The notes under the pieces were generated by a model, which saw only the letters and a list, made by a program, of their open reading frames with translations, was not told the origin of the DNA and searched no databases. A DNA stretch of 17,215 nt from NCBI GenBank assembly GCA_947594675.1, contig CANQEF010000010.1, positions 1 to 17,215 of the forward strand. The letters run 5' to 3'. Shown piece by piece: positions 7,431 through 15,400 of this stretch. Each line of letters starts with the position of its first letter. Position 1 is the first letter of the stretch. The DNA comes from an uncultured Bacilli bacterium (GTDB lineage: Bacteria > Bacillota_I > Bacilli_A > RF39 > UBA660). A program made the translations under genes and the position numbers.

Positions 7431-8543
7431 GCCTAATGTCACCTTTGTTTTATGTTCTTTTCCATTTCTAATATAAGTAATTTCAATAGTATCTCCTGCT
7501 TGATATTGATATAATTCATATCTTAAATAAGCAATGTTTTTTACTTTAGCATCATTTAGCTTAATAATTACGTCTCCAGGTTTTAAATCAGAGTCATAAG
7601 CAGAGGTGTTTTTTTGGCATTCAACAACAACTACTCCTTCATTTACATCTTTATCTATTATAATTTGATTTCTATATAGGTTCATTGTATCAGTTGTATT
7701 TAGCATGGATATTCCTAGAAGTGGCCATTCAATCTTTTTGCCTTGTTCTAATGAATCAACATGGCTCATGGCATATTCAATTGGGATTGCAAAACCCATT
7801 CCTTCAATTTGAGCATTAACTAATTTCATTGAACAAATTCCAATTACCTCACCATTAACATTTAAAAGTGGGCCACCACTATTACCAGGATTTATAGAAG
7901 CATCTATTTGAAGGACACGCATTACCCAATCATCATCAGATGAATTACCAACACTTACTGATACCATACGATCTTTGCCAGATAAAACTCCAGAAGTTAC
8001 ACTGCCTCTATAGTTATAGCCCATTGGAGAACCTACAGTGAATATAGAATCTCCTAGATTCATTTTTTCACTATTTCCTATGTTAGCAACCATTTTAACT
8101 TTGTCTTTATCAATTCTTAGAACAGCTAAGTCTAAGTACTCATCGCCACCAAGCTTTTCAGCTTCTATTTCTTCATCAGTCGTTAAAACTACTTTGATTT
8201 CTTTATTGTCTTCAACTACATGCTCATTTGTTAAAATATAGCCATATTTGTTATCAACCTTATAAATGAAACCACTTCCTGTTGATGCTAAATCACCATC
8301 TTGATATACTTGAATAACTACAACGGCATCGTATATTTTATCAATTGCTGCTTTTAGAGATGTTTTCTCATACACTTGCGTTTCATTTTTAGTTATAATA
8401 GTATTGTTACTACTTCCTAGTACTTCATTAATAATAGGAGTCCACTTTAATAAGGCAAAAGTCATTACTCCACCAATTACAAAAGAAAAAATTATTAAAA
8501 ACATTAACTTTAAATTTGATTTACTACTTTTTTTATTAGTCAT
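7416..8543 (-). CDS. Membrane-anchored HtrA/DegP-like serine protease with PDZ domain
   Basis: This 375-residue protein has one N-terminal membrane anchor (residues 11-33), a trypsin-like domain and a single C-terminal PDZ domain (about 270-370). The catalytic triad is visible: His108 (TNEHV), Asp138 (YLDLAVLRI) and Ser222 in GNSGGP. HtrA proteases act outside the membrane in folding quality control and stress response. The length and single PDZ match Firmicute HtrA/HtrB-type proteins. The ATG lies inside the end of the upstream Abi gene (8-nt overlap), with an AAAGGAGC site, which indicates translational coupling. The stop lies in the loop of a terminator. It could be called htrA or degP, but a specific paralogue cannot be assigned. 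Confidence 0.93.
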   Translation of the reverse strand: MTNKKSSKSNLKLMFLIIFSFVIGGVMTFALLKWTPIINEVLGSSNNTIITKNETQVYEKTSLKAAIDKIYDAVVVIQVYQDGDLASTGSGFIYKVDNKYGYILTNEHVVEDNKEIKVVLTTDEEIEAEKLGGDEYLDLAVLRIDKDKVKMVANIGNSEKMNLGDSIFTVGSPMGYNYRGSVTSGVLSGKDRMVSVSVGNSSDDDWVMRVLQIDASINPGNSGGPLLNVNGEVIGICSMKLVNAQIEGMGFAIPIEYAMSHVDSLEQGKKIEWPLLGISMLNTTDTMNLYRNQIIIDKDVNEGVVVVECQKNTSAYDSDLKPGDVIIKLNDAKVKNIAYLRYELYQYQAGDTIEITYIRNGKEHKTKVTLGKNSD

Positions 8544-9486
8544 TTAATTTGCTCCTTTCAATTTTTCTAATATCTTCCCAATTAAGAGGAAAGCCCATTC
8601 TTTCTAGTACCTTTTCAATACTTATTGTTTTTAAATTATAGTTTAATGTTTCAATGCAATTATTTAATTCAATACACATATTTTTAAAATCATCTGTAAT
8701 AAGCATTTGCTTTAAAATTATTATTAAAGCAAAAACATCATTCTTACCATAAATATATTCATCATTTTCCTTAGGTATTTTTAATAAACTATGAAAAACA
8801 GTATCATTTATATATTTTTGAGTTTTATTTTCATATAAAATATCTTCATGAGCGCATAAATTTCTGTAGTTAGCAAGAATTGGTAGATAGGTAATTAAAA
8901 TACTTGGTTCTAATCCATAGATATCGGCTATCTCTTCTTGGTCTTCTTTTTTTAGTATAGAGTACATTTCACTTACAATTCCAAATGATAAAACTTTTAC
9001 TAAGATCCAAAGAGGAATATACCCATAGTTTGATACATAGTGTAAAGTAGCTGAGTGCTGCGAACCATTTACTCTTATCTGCCGTTTCATTTTTTTTAGT
9101 AGATCATTTAGCTGTGCTTGTTTTTCAGGTTTTCTAGTAAAATTTTTCGCTTTTAAATAATCACTTTCTTTATAACCATATTTTTTAGACAGTTGATAAG
9201 ATGTTATAGATTTTAGATTATTTTCGATGACAAGCAAATACTTAAAAAGAATATTTCTAAATGAGCGATCAAATAGAAAAAGACTATACATTTCTTCAAA
9301 AGTTGTACCTTCTTTAAAAGTTTTATCTTCTTTAGATTTCATAAAAAGATGTCTATAACCATTTAAAAAGAAATAATTTTCTCGAAGAAGAACGCCTTTT
9401 ACGTATTTTTCATCGTTGATAGTCATGCCTTTTTGCCTAAAAATTGCTATTTGTTCATCGAGATTCTTGAAGTTTTTTTCTATCAT
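8536..9486 (-). CDS. Abi_2-family (AbiD/AbiF-like) HEPN protein
   Basis: This 316-residue protein matches the Abi_2 abortive-infection family in several places: FDRSFRNIL (72-80), YIPLWILVKVLSFG (156-169) and Arg208-x4-His213 (RNLCAH). The last is the HEPN ribonuclease signature (Rx4-6H). Known AbiD/AbiF proteins stop phage growth, and AbiF-like proteins are RNases related to the ancestors of Cas13. The active residues are intact here. Activity against RNA is inferred, not seen. The start is fixed by an AGGTGAG site (TAGGTGAGAATATG). The gene overlaps the downstream HtrA gene by 8 nt. Chromosomal copies in small Firmicutes are common and may have a non-defence role. Confidence 0.85.
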   Translation of the reverse strand: MIEKNFKNLDEQIAIFRQKGMTINDEKYVKGVLLRENYFFLNGYRHLFMKSKEDKTFKEGTTFEEMYSLFLFDRSFRNILFKYLLVIENNLKSITSYQLSKKYGYKESDYLKAKNFTRKPEKQAQLNDLLKKMKRQIRVNGSQHSATLHYVSNYGYIPLWILVKVLSFGIVSEMYSILKKEDQEEIADIYGLEPSILITYLPILANYRNLCAHEDILYENKTQKYINDTVFHSLLKIPKENDEYIYGKNDVFALIIILKQMLITDDFKNMCIELNNCIETLNYNLKTISIEKVLERMGFPLNWEDIRKIERSKLND

Positions 9487-9503
9487 ATTCTCACCTATAT
9501 TAG

Positions 9504-9509
9504 ATTATA
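9504..9509 (-). promoter_or_regulatory. Minus-strand -10 box of the abi-htrA operon
   Basis: The minus strand carries a perfect TATAAT 18 bases before the abi start. No good -35 box is seen, so the promoter call rests on this hexamer and its position. Confidence 0.4.
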
Positions 9510-9554
9510 TCATAATAATTGAATAAAAAATATGAAAATTTAGTGAATTTGGTG

Positions 9555-9560
9555 TATAAT
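9555..9560 (+). promoter_or_regulatory. Plus-strand -10 box of the phospholipase-SpoIID operon
   Basis: TATAAT lies in the divergent gap, 28 bases before the ATG at 9589. It overlaps the upstream in-frame ATG at 9559, which argues against that ATG as the start. The -35 region is weak. Confidence 0.45.
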
Positions 9561-9577
9561 GTTAATAGTTATGAAAT

Positions 9578-9583
9578 GGGGGA
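9578..9583 (+). promoter_or_regulatory. Ribosome binding site that sets the phospholipase-like start at 9589
   Basis: GGGGGA lies five bases before ATG 9589. The longer in-frame starts at 9559 and 9571 have no Shine-Dalgarno site, and 9559 overlaps the -10 box. Confidence 0.6.
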
Positions 9584-9588
9584 TTATT

Positions 9589-10560
9589 ATGCCAGCAACG
9601 ATTACACATGCTTATTTTGCTAAAGATGTTTATGAAATATTACCTTGGGAAATAAAAGAAAACTTGAATTTGGATAGAATTAAGATGTTTGGACAAAGTA
9701 CAGATTCATTAATGTTTTATAATTTATTTTCAATTTTTCCTGGGAAAAAGATAAGAAAATTTGATAACTATTTTCATACACATAAAACACAAGAATTTTT
9801 TCTAAACTTAATACAATGTATTAAGGATAATAACTTAAAATCTGATAGTGATGTTTGTTCTTTCTTGGTAGGTTTTATTTGTCATTATATGTTAGATTCA
9901 ACTGTTCATCCATATGTTGTTTATAAGACGGGACAATTTGATAAAGATAAACCTAGTACTTATAAGTATAATAACATACATGGTTTTATGGAGGCTTTTT
10001 TAGATAATGATATGGTTAGAAGAAGAGATAAAACTAATCCTTATACTTTTCCTTTAGGCAAGTTTTGTTTTTCTTTAGAAAAGTTTTCAAATAAGCTTAA
10101 TAATACTATTGATTATGTTTTTAAAAAGACTTATAAGATTGATGATATGAGTAAAATTTATTATAAATCATTAAAACAGATGCGTACTGCTTTAGTAGTA
10201 TTTAGGAAAGATAGGTTTGGTATTAAGAAAAATATTTATAAATTTATAGATACTTTTACTAGTAGAAAAACTTATCGTTTTGAGGCAGTTAGTTATCATT
10301 ATCCTTTAGAGGATAGACATAATTTTTTAAATAGTAATCATAAAGAATGGAGAAATCCAGCAATTTATAATATGACTAGTACTGAATCTTTTATTGATTT
10401 ATATTTGAAGGCTTTAAAGCAGGCGAAGGTATTGGTTTGTGCAAGTTTTGATTATATTGAGGGAAAAGAAATAGATTTAAAGACATTGTTTACCAATAAA
10501 AGTTATGTTACGGGTCTTGATTGTAGTGAGAAAAGGGAATTAAAATATTTTGAATTTTAA
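9589..10560 (+). CDS. Zinc-dependent phospholipase C family protein
   Basis: With the start at 9589 the protein has 323 residues and begins MPATITHAYFAKDVYEIL. The metal-ligand pattern of the Zn_dep_PLPC family is present: His7, Asp39 (GQSTDS), His63/His65, His99-Asp103-His107 (CHYMLDSTVHPY) and His131-x3-Glu135 (HGFMEAF). The family hydrolyses phospholipid head groups. This bacterial subgroup lacks a signal peptide, so the protein is probably cytoplasmic with an unknown substrate. It starts a plus-strand operon with the SpoIID-like gene 55 bases downstream. Upstream in-frame ATGs at 9559 and 9571 are disfavoured because they overlap or follow the -10 box without a ribosome binding site. Confidence 0.82.
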   Translation: MPATITHAYFAKDVYEILPWEIKENLNLDRIKMFGQSTDSLMFYNLFSIFPGKKIRKFDNYFHTHKTQEFFLNLIQCIKDNNLKSDSDVCSFLVGFICHYMLDSTVHPYVVYKTGQFDKDKPSTYKYNNIHGFMEAFLDNDMVRRRDKTNPYTFPLGKFCFSLEKFSNKLNNTIDYVFKKTYKIDDMSKIYYKSLKQMRTALVVFRKDRFGIKKNIYKFIDTFTSRKTYRFEAVSYHYPLEDRHNFLNSNHKEWRNPAIYNMTSTESFIDLYLKALKQAKVLVCASFDYIEGKEIDLKTLFTNKSYVTGLDCSEKRELKYFEF

Positions 10561-10615
10561 TTCTTTTTTGTATAGAAAAACATTATTTATCTAATACTAT
10601 TATTAGGTGATGTAG

Positions 10616-11683
10616 ATGTTTTATCGATATGAAATAAGAAATAATGGAAAAGAAGATATTTTATATTTATACCTAGATATGAGGGAAGAGTTTTCCAAGG
10701 AATTGGGCAGAACGGCTAGTAATGAAGACTTAAGTAGAAGAACAAAAAATTTTATACGAAATAATAATATCAATTTTAAAGGAAATAAAGTTTTTTTAAT
10801 TGTAGATGGCATTATAGTTAGAACTTTAGATATTAGTGATAAGGAAAATATTATTGATATTAGCGCTAATAGAAATTATTCTGATAATGAATATTTAGTT
10901 ACTCTTAAACTGGGTGATAATTCTTTTATAGAGCTTAGTTTAAAAGAATATTTACTTGGAGTATTAGGCAGTTTTTATTTTTTAAAGATTGAAAAAGAGG
11001 TTTTTAAGACTTTAGCGGTATTGTTTAGAACTTATGCTTATAAAATGATGGAGGAAAAGCATTTTATTGAGGCTAATAGTTATTTTGTTAGTTTTTCTTC
11101 TATTGATAATTATAGATTAATATGGGATAAGGAATATAATAAGATTTATAATTTTTTACAGGAGGCTATTAAGGAAACAGAATTTAGGTTTTTAATGTAT
11201 AATAAAAATTACATATTGCCATTTATACATTATTGTAATGATGGAGTTACTTGTAGTAGTCAAAATTATCCTTATTTAAAAAAAGTCAATAGTTTATGGG
11301 ATCTATCGGCTCCTTATTATATCGAAAGCAAGGAATTTAAATATGAGGAATTATCTAGTTTGCTGGGAGTTGATCTTAAGAGCAATGTTAGATTTGATAT
11401 CTTGGAAATGGAAAATAAAAAATTTATAAAAAGAGTAAAAATAAATAACAAGGTATTTACGGGCGAAGAATTAGTAGATAAATTGAATTTAAAGTCTTTA
11501 GATGTTACTTTTCTTTTTACTAGTAAAGGATTAAAGACAATAACTAGGGGATGGGGTAATTTTTTAGGACTTAGTATATTTGGAGCTAATGAGTTAGCTA
11601 AAAATAATTGCAATTACATAAGTATTTTGAATTATTATTTTCCAACGGTAAGGATTATGAGATATGAAAAGAATTTTCAGTGA
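10616..11683 (+). CDS. SpoIID/LytB-domain protein, probably catalytically inactive
   Basis: This 355-residue protein follows the SpoIID/LytB pattern: EYLLGVLGSF (111-120), FKTLAVLFRTYAYKM (130-144), the H-x-C...C segment (His205, Cys207, Cys213) and the C-terminal RGWGNFLGLSIFGANELAK (311-329). Active SpoIID is a lytic transglycosylase that trims denuded peptidoglycan glycans. There the motif reads GSEMP-like with the catalytic Glu, but here that position is Phe120 (codon 10973-10975). The usual GHGVGMSQ-like box is GNFLGLSI. There is no signal peptide or membrane segment; the protein starts with a separate N-terminal domain of about 100 residues. The ATG has a GGTGAT site (TAGGTGATGTAGATG). 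It is probably a non-catalytic family member that binds glycan or another partner, but this is inference. It lies in an operon with the phospholipase-like gene. Confidence 0.82.
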   Translation: MFYRYEIRNNGKEDILYLYLDMREEFSKELGRTASNEDLSRRTKNFIRNNNINFKGNKVFLIVDGIIVRTLDISDKENIIDISANRNYSDNEYLVTLKLGDNSFIELSLKEYLLGVLGSFYFLKIEKEVFKTLAVLFRTYAYKMMEEKHFIEANSYFVSFSSIDNYRLIWDKEYNKIYNFLQEAIKETEFRFLMYNKNYILPFIHYCNDGVTCSSQNYPYLKKVNSLWDLSAPYYIESKEFKYEELSSLLGVDLKSNVRFDILEMENKKFIKRVKINNKVFTGEELVDKLNLKSLDVTFLFTSKGLKTITRGWGNFLGLSIFGANELAKNNCNYISILNYYFPTVRIMRYEKNFQ

Positions 11684-11699
11684 AAATTAAAATTAAGAA

Positions 11700-11727
11700 A
11701 AAAAGCTTACTTTTAGGTAGGCTTTTT
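11700..11727. terminator. Bidirectional terminator between convergent operons
   Basis: An 11-bp stem with one G-T wobble (11700-11710 and 11717-11727) and a 6-base loop is flanked by A- and T-rich runs on both sides. It ends the plus-strand SpoIID operon. On the minus strand it contains the last codons and TAA (11715-11713) of the type VII operon's final ORF. Confidence 0.85.
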
Positions 11728-11940
11728 TATTTTATTAGTTAATTCTTCTAGGGCTTTATCAGCATCTTTATTAATTTCAATGGTTGTATCTAAATATTTG
11801 GAATAACCTTCTACGGTAGCAAGAAAATCAACTAATTCTTGAATATTTTTATTTTTTATTAATTCTTGTATTATACTAATTTCTTTTTTTAATCCATTGG
11901 AAATGTTTTGTACTTCTTCATATTTTAATTGATCAATCAT
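11713..11940 (-). CDS. Small helical protein in the type VII operon
   Basis: This 75-residue ORF has no recognised family. It is predicted to be almost wholly helical, with two amphipathic segments (about 3-30 and 38-70) and no cysteine or signal sequence. The start has a strong GGAGGT site (CGGAGGTAATCGATAATG) and overlaps the preceding ORF by 8 nt, which indicates translational coupling. The stop lies in the loop of a shared terminator. Its position and size suggest a partner, chaperone or reduced substrate of the EssC system, but WXG is absent. Confidence 0.75.
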   Translation of the reverse strand: MIDQLKYEEVQNISNGLKKEISIIQELIKNKNIQELVDFLATVEGYSKYLDTTIEINKDADKALEELTNKIKKPT

Positions 11941-12127
11941 TATCGATTACCTCCGTTTCAGGGGATGAGTTTTTAAAATAAGCGGAGCATTTTATAACGA
12001 TAGGTTTGTATTCTTCAATGTTTTCTATGTAACTGTGATTATCAGGATTATTCCATTTACTTTTCATTATATTTAGATATTCATATATTTTATTAATTGC
12101 TTGAACATATTTATCATACTCTTGCAT
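11933..12127 (-). CDS. Small helical, WXG-like protein in the type VII operon
   Basis: This 64-residue ORF begins MQEYDKYVQAINKIYEYL. A first helix of about 25 residues ends in Trp25, followed by N-N-P-D-N and a second helix (about 32-52), then an acidic tail. This resembles the helix-turn-helix hairpin of ESX/WXG100 proteins, but the turn is W-N-N, not W-x-G, and the protein is about two thirds of normal length. It starts after a perfect AGGAGG site (CTAGGAGGTTTTATG), 8 bases after the esaB stop. It overlaps the next ORF. A type VII role is inferred from context. Confidence 0.75.
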   Translation of the reverse strand: MQEYDKYVQAINKIYEYLNIMKSKWNNPDNHSYIENIEEYKPIVIKCSAYFKNSSPETEVIDND

Positions 12128-12135
12128 AAAACCTC

Positions 12136-12393
12136 CTAGATTAGAATGATTCTGGAACCATTTTGTAAATTGGTTTCTCTAATACTCTTATTAACATCAT
12201 ATATTTCTCCGGTTTCTTTACTATAAAAATTAGTATCATCTCTTAGAATATAGGCATTGTCGGTTATTTCTACTAAGGCATCTTCTATTAAGTGCTTTAT
12301 TGTCCCCACTTTTTTATTTATGGGAATAAACAAATCATATGACTTTTCAATTAGAGGAATTTCCAATTCTATTAGTATTTTATTTTTGTTCAT
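12136..12393 (-). CDS. esaB: EsaB/YukD-like ubiquitin-fold protein
   Basis: With the start at 12393 the protein has 85 residues (MNKNKILIELEIP). It has the beta-grasp pattern of YukD/EsaB: an N-terminal hydrophobic strand, a central helix (VGTIKHLIEDALVE), a middle YIL...YSKETGEIYD segment and a terminal NGSRIILI strand. EsaB is a cytoplasmic component of type VIIb secretion and lies beside essC here. ATG 12393 is preferred over ATG 12405 because GGTGAT lies four bases upstream. The 12405 start has only AAAAGAG immediately adjacent, with no spacer. It sits between essC and two mini-ORFs in the same operon. Confidence 0.82.
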   Translation of the reverse strand: MNKNKILIELEIPLIEKSYDLFIPINKKVGTIKHLIEDALVEITDNAYILRDDTNFYSKETGEIYDVNKSIRETNLQNGSRIILI

Positions 12394-12397
12394 ATAA

Positions 12398-12403
12398 ATC
12401 ACC
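12398..12403 (-). promoter_or_regulatory. Ribosome binding site that sets the esaB start at 12393
   Basis: The minus strand reads GGTGATTTATATG. It matches the extended Shine-Dalgarno form seen at several other starts in the window and supports the shorter form of EsaB. Confidence 0.55.
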
Positions 12404-12482
12404 ATCTCTTTTATTTATTAAAATTATATAGCAGATTTCAAATCTTTTGAAATAGACTTATTACAAAGAAATTATAATAAGG

Positions 12483-15400
12483 CTATTGTGAAAGAAGTTT
12501 TATGACATAAGCTTTTCCTTTAATTATGATATAACCAAAGTTGGAGTCTAATTCTGCTCTTAGTAAGCGAGCTGATGTGGTTACTTTTAGAGTAAATTGA
12601 TTGCTTATACCATTGCCTATCCAAATGCCTTCTGATAAATCAGCATTAGATTTGAACCAAGACTCATAAGAGATACTTTTAATATTATCAATAGTATCTA
12701 TAATTATAAATTTTATATTATTTAGTTTTTTAGATGTCTCTATTAAAGTGGTAAATTTACTTTTTTCTATACTACTTAATTTTGATAAAAGGGATGTTAC
12801 TCCTATAATCATACAGACAACAACTTCGTTTGTTTTAGATGCATTTTGTTCATAGAAAGAATTTAATTTATCAAGGGAGTTATAGCAAGTATCATTAGAA
12901 TAAGTAATACTCTCAGAAGAAATATTTTGAATCACATTATTAGAATCCATTATAATACATTGGGTATTATTGACTTTAGTAATAGCACTCGCTAAAGATG
13001 TGAAAAAAGCCGGTTCTTGCGAAATATCATCTCCTGTAATGGTATACATAAATTTATCGTTCAAATTAATTGTTGCGATTTGTAGAGATTCTTTTGTTAT
13101 TCCTACTGGGATAGTTGATAAGTTACCTAATACTTCTTGTACTGAATCAAAATTTACAATTTCTGGCAAGATTGGTATTCTTTTAGCTCTATAGTCACAT
13201 ATTGCGTTTAGTTTATTACAAATTACTTTAATATAATCAATCATTTTTTCTTCATGATATGGATAAGCTGTTTGGAATTCATAAATGTTGTCAAGGGATA
13301 TCAAGCCACGGCCATATACTTTAGATGGCTCTTTTTTTCTAACATTAGGTAAAACAGAACTATAATCGGATGCATCATTAAATTGTAAAACAAGATTTTG
13401 TTTGAAATTTTGACGAATACGATATCTTACAGTATTTGGTCCGTTTGTACTTAGGATGAAGATTACTCCATATTTTAAGCATTCTCTAGTAAGTTGACTT
13501 ATTGATTCTTCATAATCATTATAAGTTTCTAGGAATGCTTCAATATTATTAATTACAACGATTATAATAGGTATTTGTTTACCTCCATGATTTATGTAAA
13601 AGTCATAAGAACCATTGTAATCAGCTAAAAGCTTTTTCCTTTCATCTATTAAGTTTTGGAGCATCTTAAATAAATTATTTATTTTTTCAGATTCAGTTGA
13701 TAAAATAACTTCTCCAACATGAGGGGCATTTTTAAACATTGTTAATGTTTCGGCACCAAAATCTAAAATATAAAAATTTACTTCTTTGGGATCGTGAGCA
13801 ATTATCGTTGAATAGATAATACTAGTAAGCATTAATTCTTTGCCACTACCCGCTGATCCAAAAATTATAGTATTTCCATCTCGAGATAAAGGCAAAGTTA
13901 GAATATTTTGCTTTTGATTATCTGGGTCATCATATTCTCCAATTACTGGGGCTATTACGTTCTTTGTAGATTTATATGAATATTTTTCTTTTATATTATC
14001 AACATAAATATAATTTGGAATACGTTCTAGCCATAATTGAGGAATATTGATTTGCTGCTTTTTAGCCTCATCTGTTATGTATTTTATTATGTTAGTTATT
14101 TCTTCACCTTTTGACTGAATAACCACTTCATTATTTTTAGTATCAAGCGATTTAATGTAATTTCCTACATTGTCAACAATATTAATTGACTGATCAATTT
14201 TTTTCTTTCTTTTTTCTGTTGGATAATATTGAGCTCCTGCCCAGGCTGCCTGTCCTAAAGCAAATAATTCATTATATCCTACCTGGAGATAGAAACGACC
14301 AGGATTTTTTAAAGAAGCAGCATCTGGAACTTTAATCATGTCCATACTATCTGATTTATCTTGGACTTTTAAGCATACTCTAAACTTTGAGTTAGACCAA
14401 ATTTGATCATTTACTACTCCACTTGGCTTTTGTGTTGCTAAAATAAGATGAACACCTAGGGAACGTCCGATACGAGCAGTTGAAATTAATTGTTCCATAA
14501 ATTCTGGTCTTTGATCTTTTAATTCTGCAAACTCATCAGAAATTATAAATAAATGAGAAATTGGTTTATCTACTAGACCTTTTCGAAATAGACTTTGATA
14601 TTTGTAAATATCAATTGTACTTTCATCTAATTTATCTCTTGCCTCATTAAACATTCTTTGACGTTTTCTTAATTCACTTTGAATAGAGGCTAATGATCTA
14701 TTCATTTCTACAGTGTCAAGGTTAGTTATGGTTCCAGCTAAATGAGGTAATTTCATACCAGTTTCTTTATTTTGAAAGACACCAGCTAAGCCACCACCTT
14801 TATAATCTATTAGTACAAAAGAGACTTCATAAGGGTGATAATTTAAGGCCATTGATAAAACGTAAGTAATTATAAATTCTGATTTACCTGAACCGGTCAT
14901 TCCTGCTATTAGGCCATGAGGTCCGTGGGCTTTTTCGTGTAAATCGAGTTTAAATAATTCTCTATTTTTATCAACTCCAATTGGTGCTTGTAAAGACTTT
15001 GTTGGGTCGTTTTGTTTCCAGCGATTTAAAATATTTAGTTGCTCTACCATACCAACATTATACATTTCTAAGAAAGATAAACCTTGTGGTAAAGTCCTGT
15101 TTTCTTTGGCTATATCTATTGGAATGTTAGCTAGTATTTTGCAACACTCATAAATATTTAAAGTTGGATCATAATCTGCTGTAAATTCTTTTTGTTTATT
15201 GGATACTAATTCATTTTGAAAAACTCCTGATATTGTATCACCTATACTAATAAATGTCTTACATTCATTTGGTATGTTTATTAGGCGTGGACTTAGTACT
15301 ATTAAGCTAAAACCATAATTTATTTCCATTTCACATACATCTTTTAATATATCAATGTCTCTTAAATTTTTATAGTCATCCGTAAAAATAACGTAATATG

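Noticed and set aside
9559..9588. Longer N-terminus (MLIVMKWGII) for the phospholipase-like protein
   Set aside because: The ATG at 9559 overlaps a TATAAT box and lacks a ribosome binding site; the ATG at 9589 has GGGGGA at ideal spacing and matches the family's N-terminus.
12406..12482. Internal promoter or riboswitch between essC and esaB
   Set aside because: A TATAAT-like hexamer and a 6-bp hairpin are present, but there is no good -35 box and the gap is too short and AT-rich for a riboswitch; read-through from essC is simpler.
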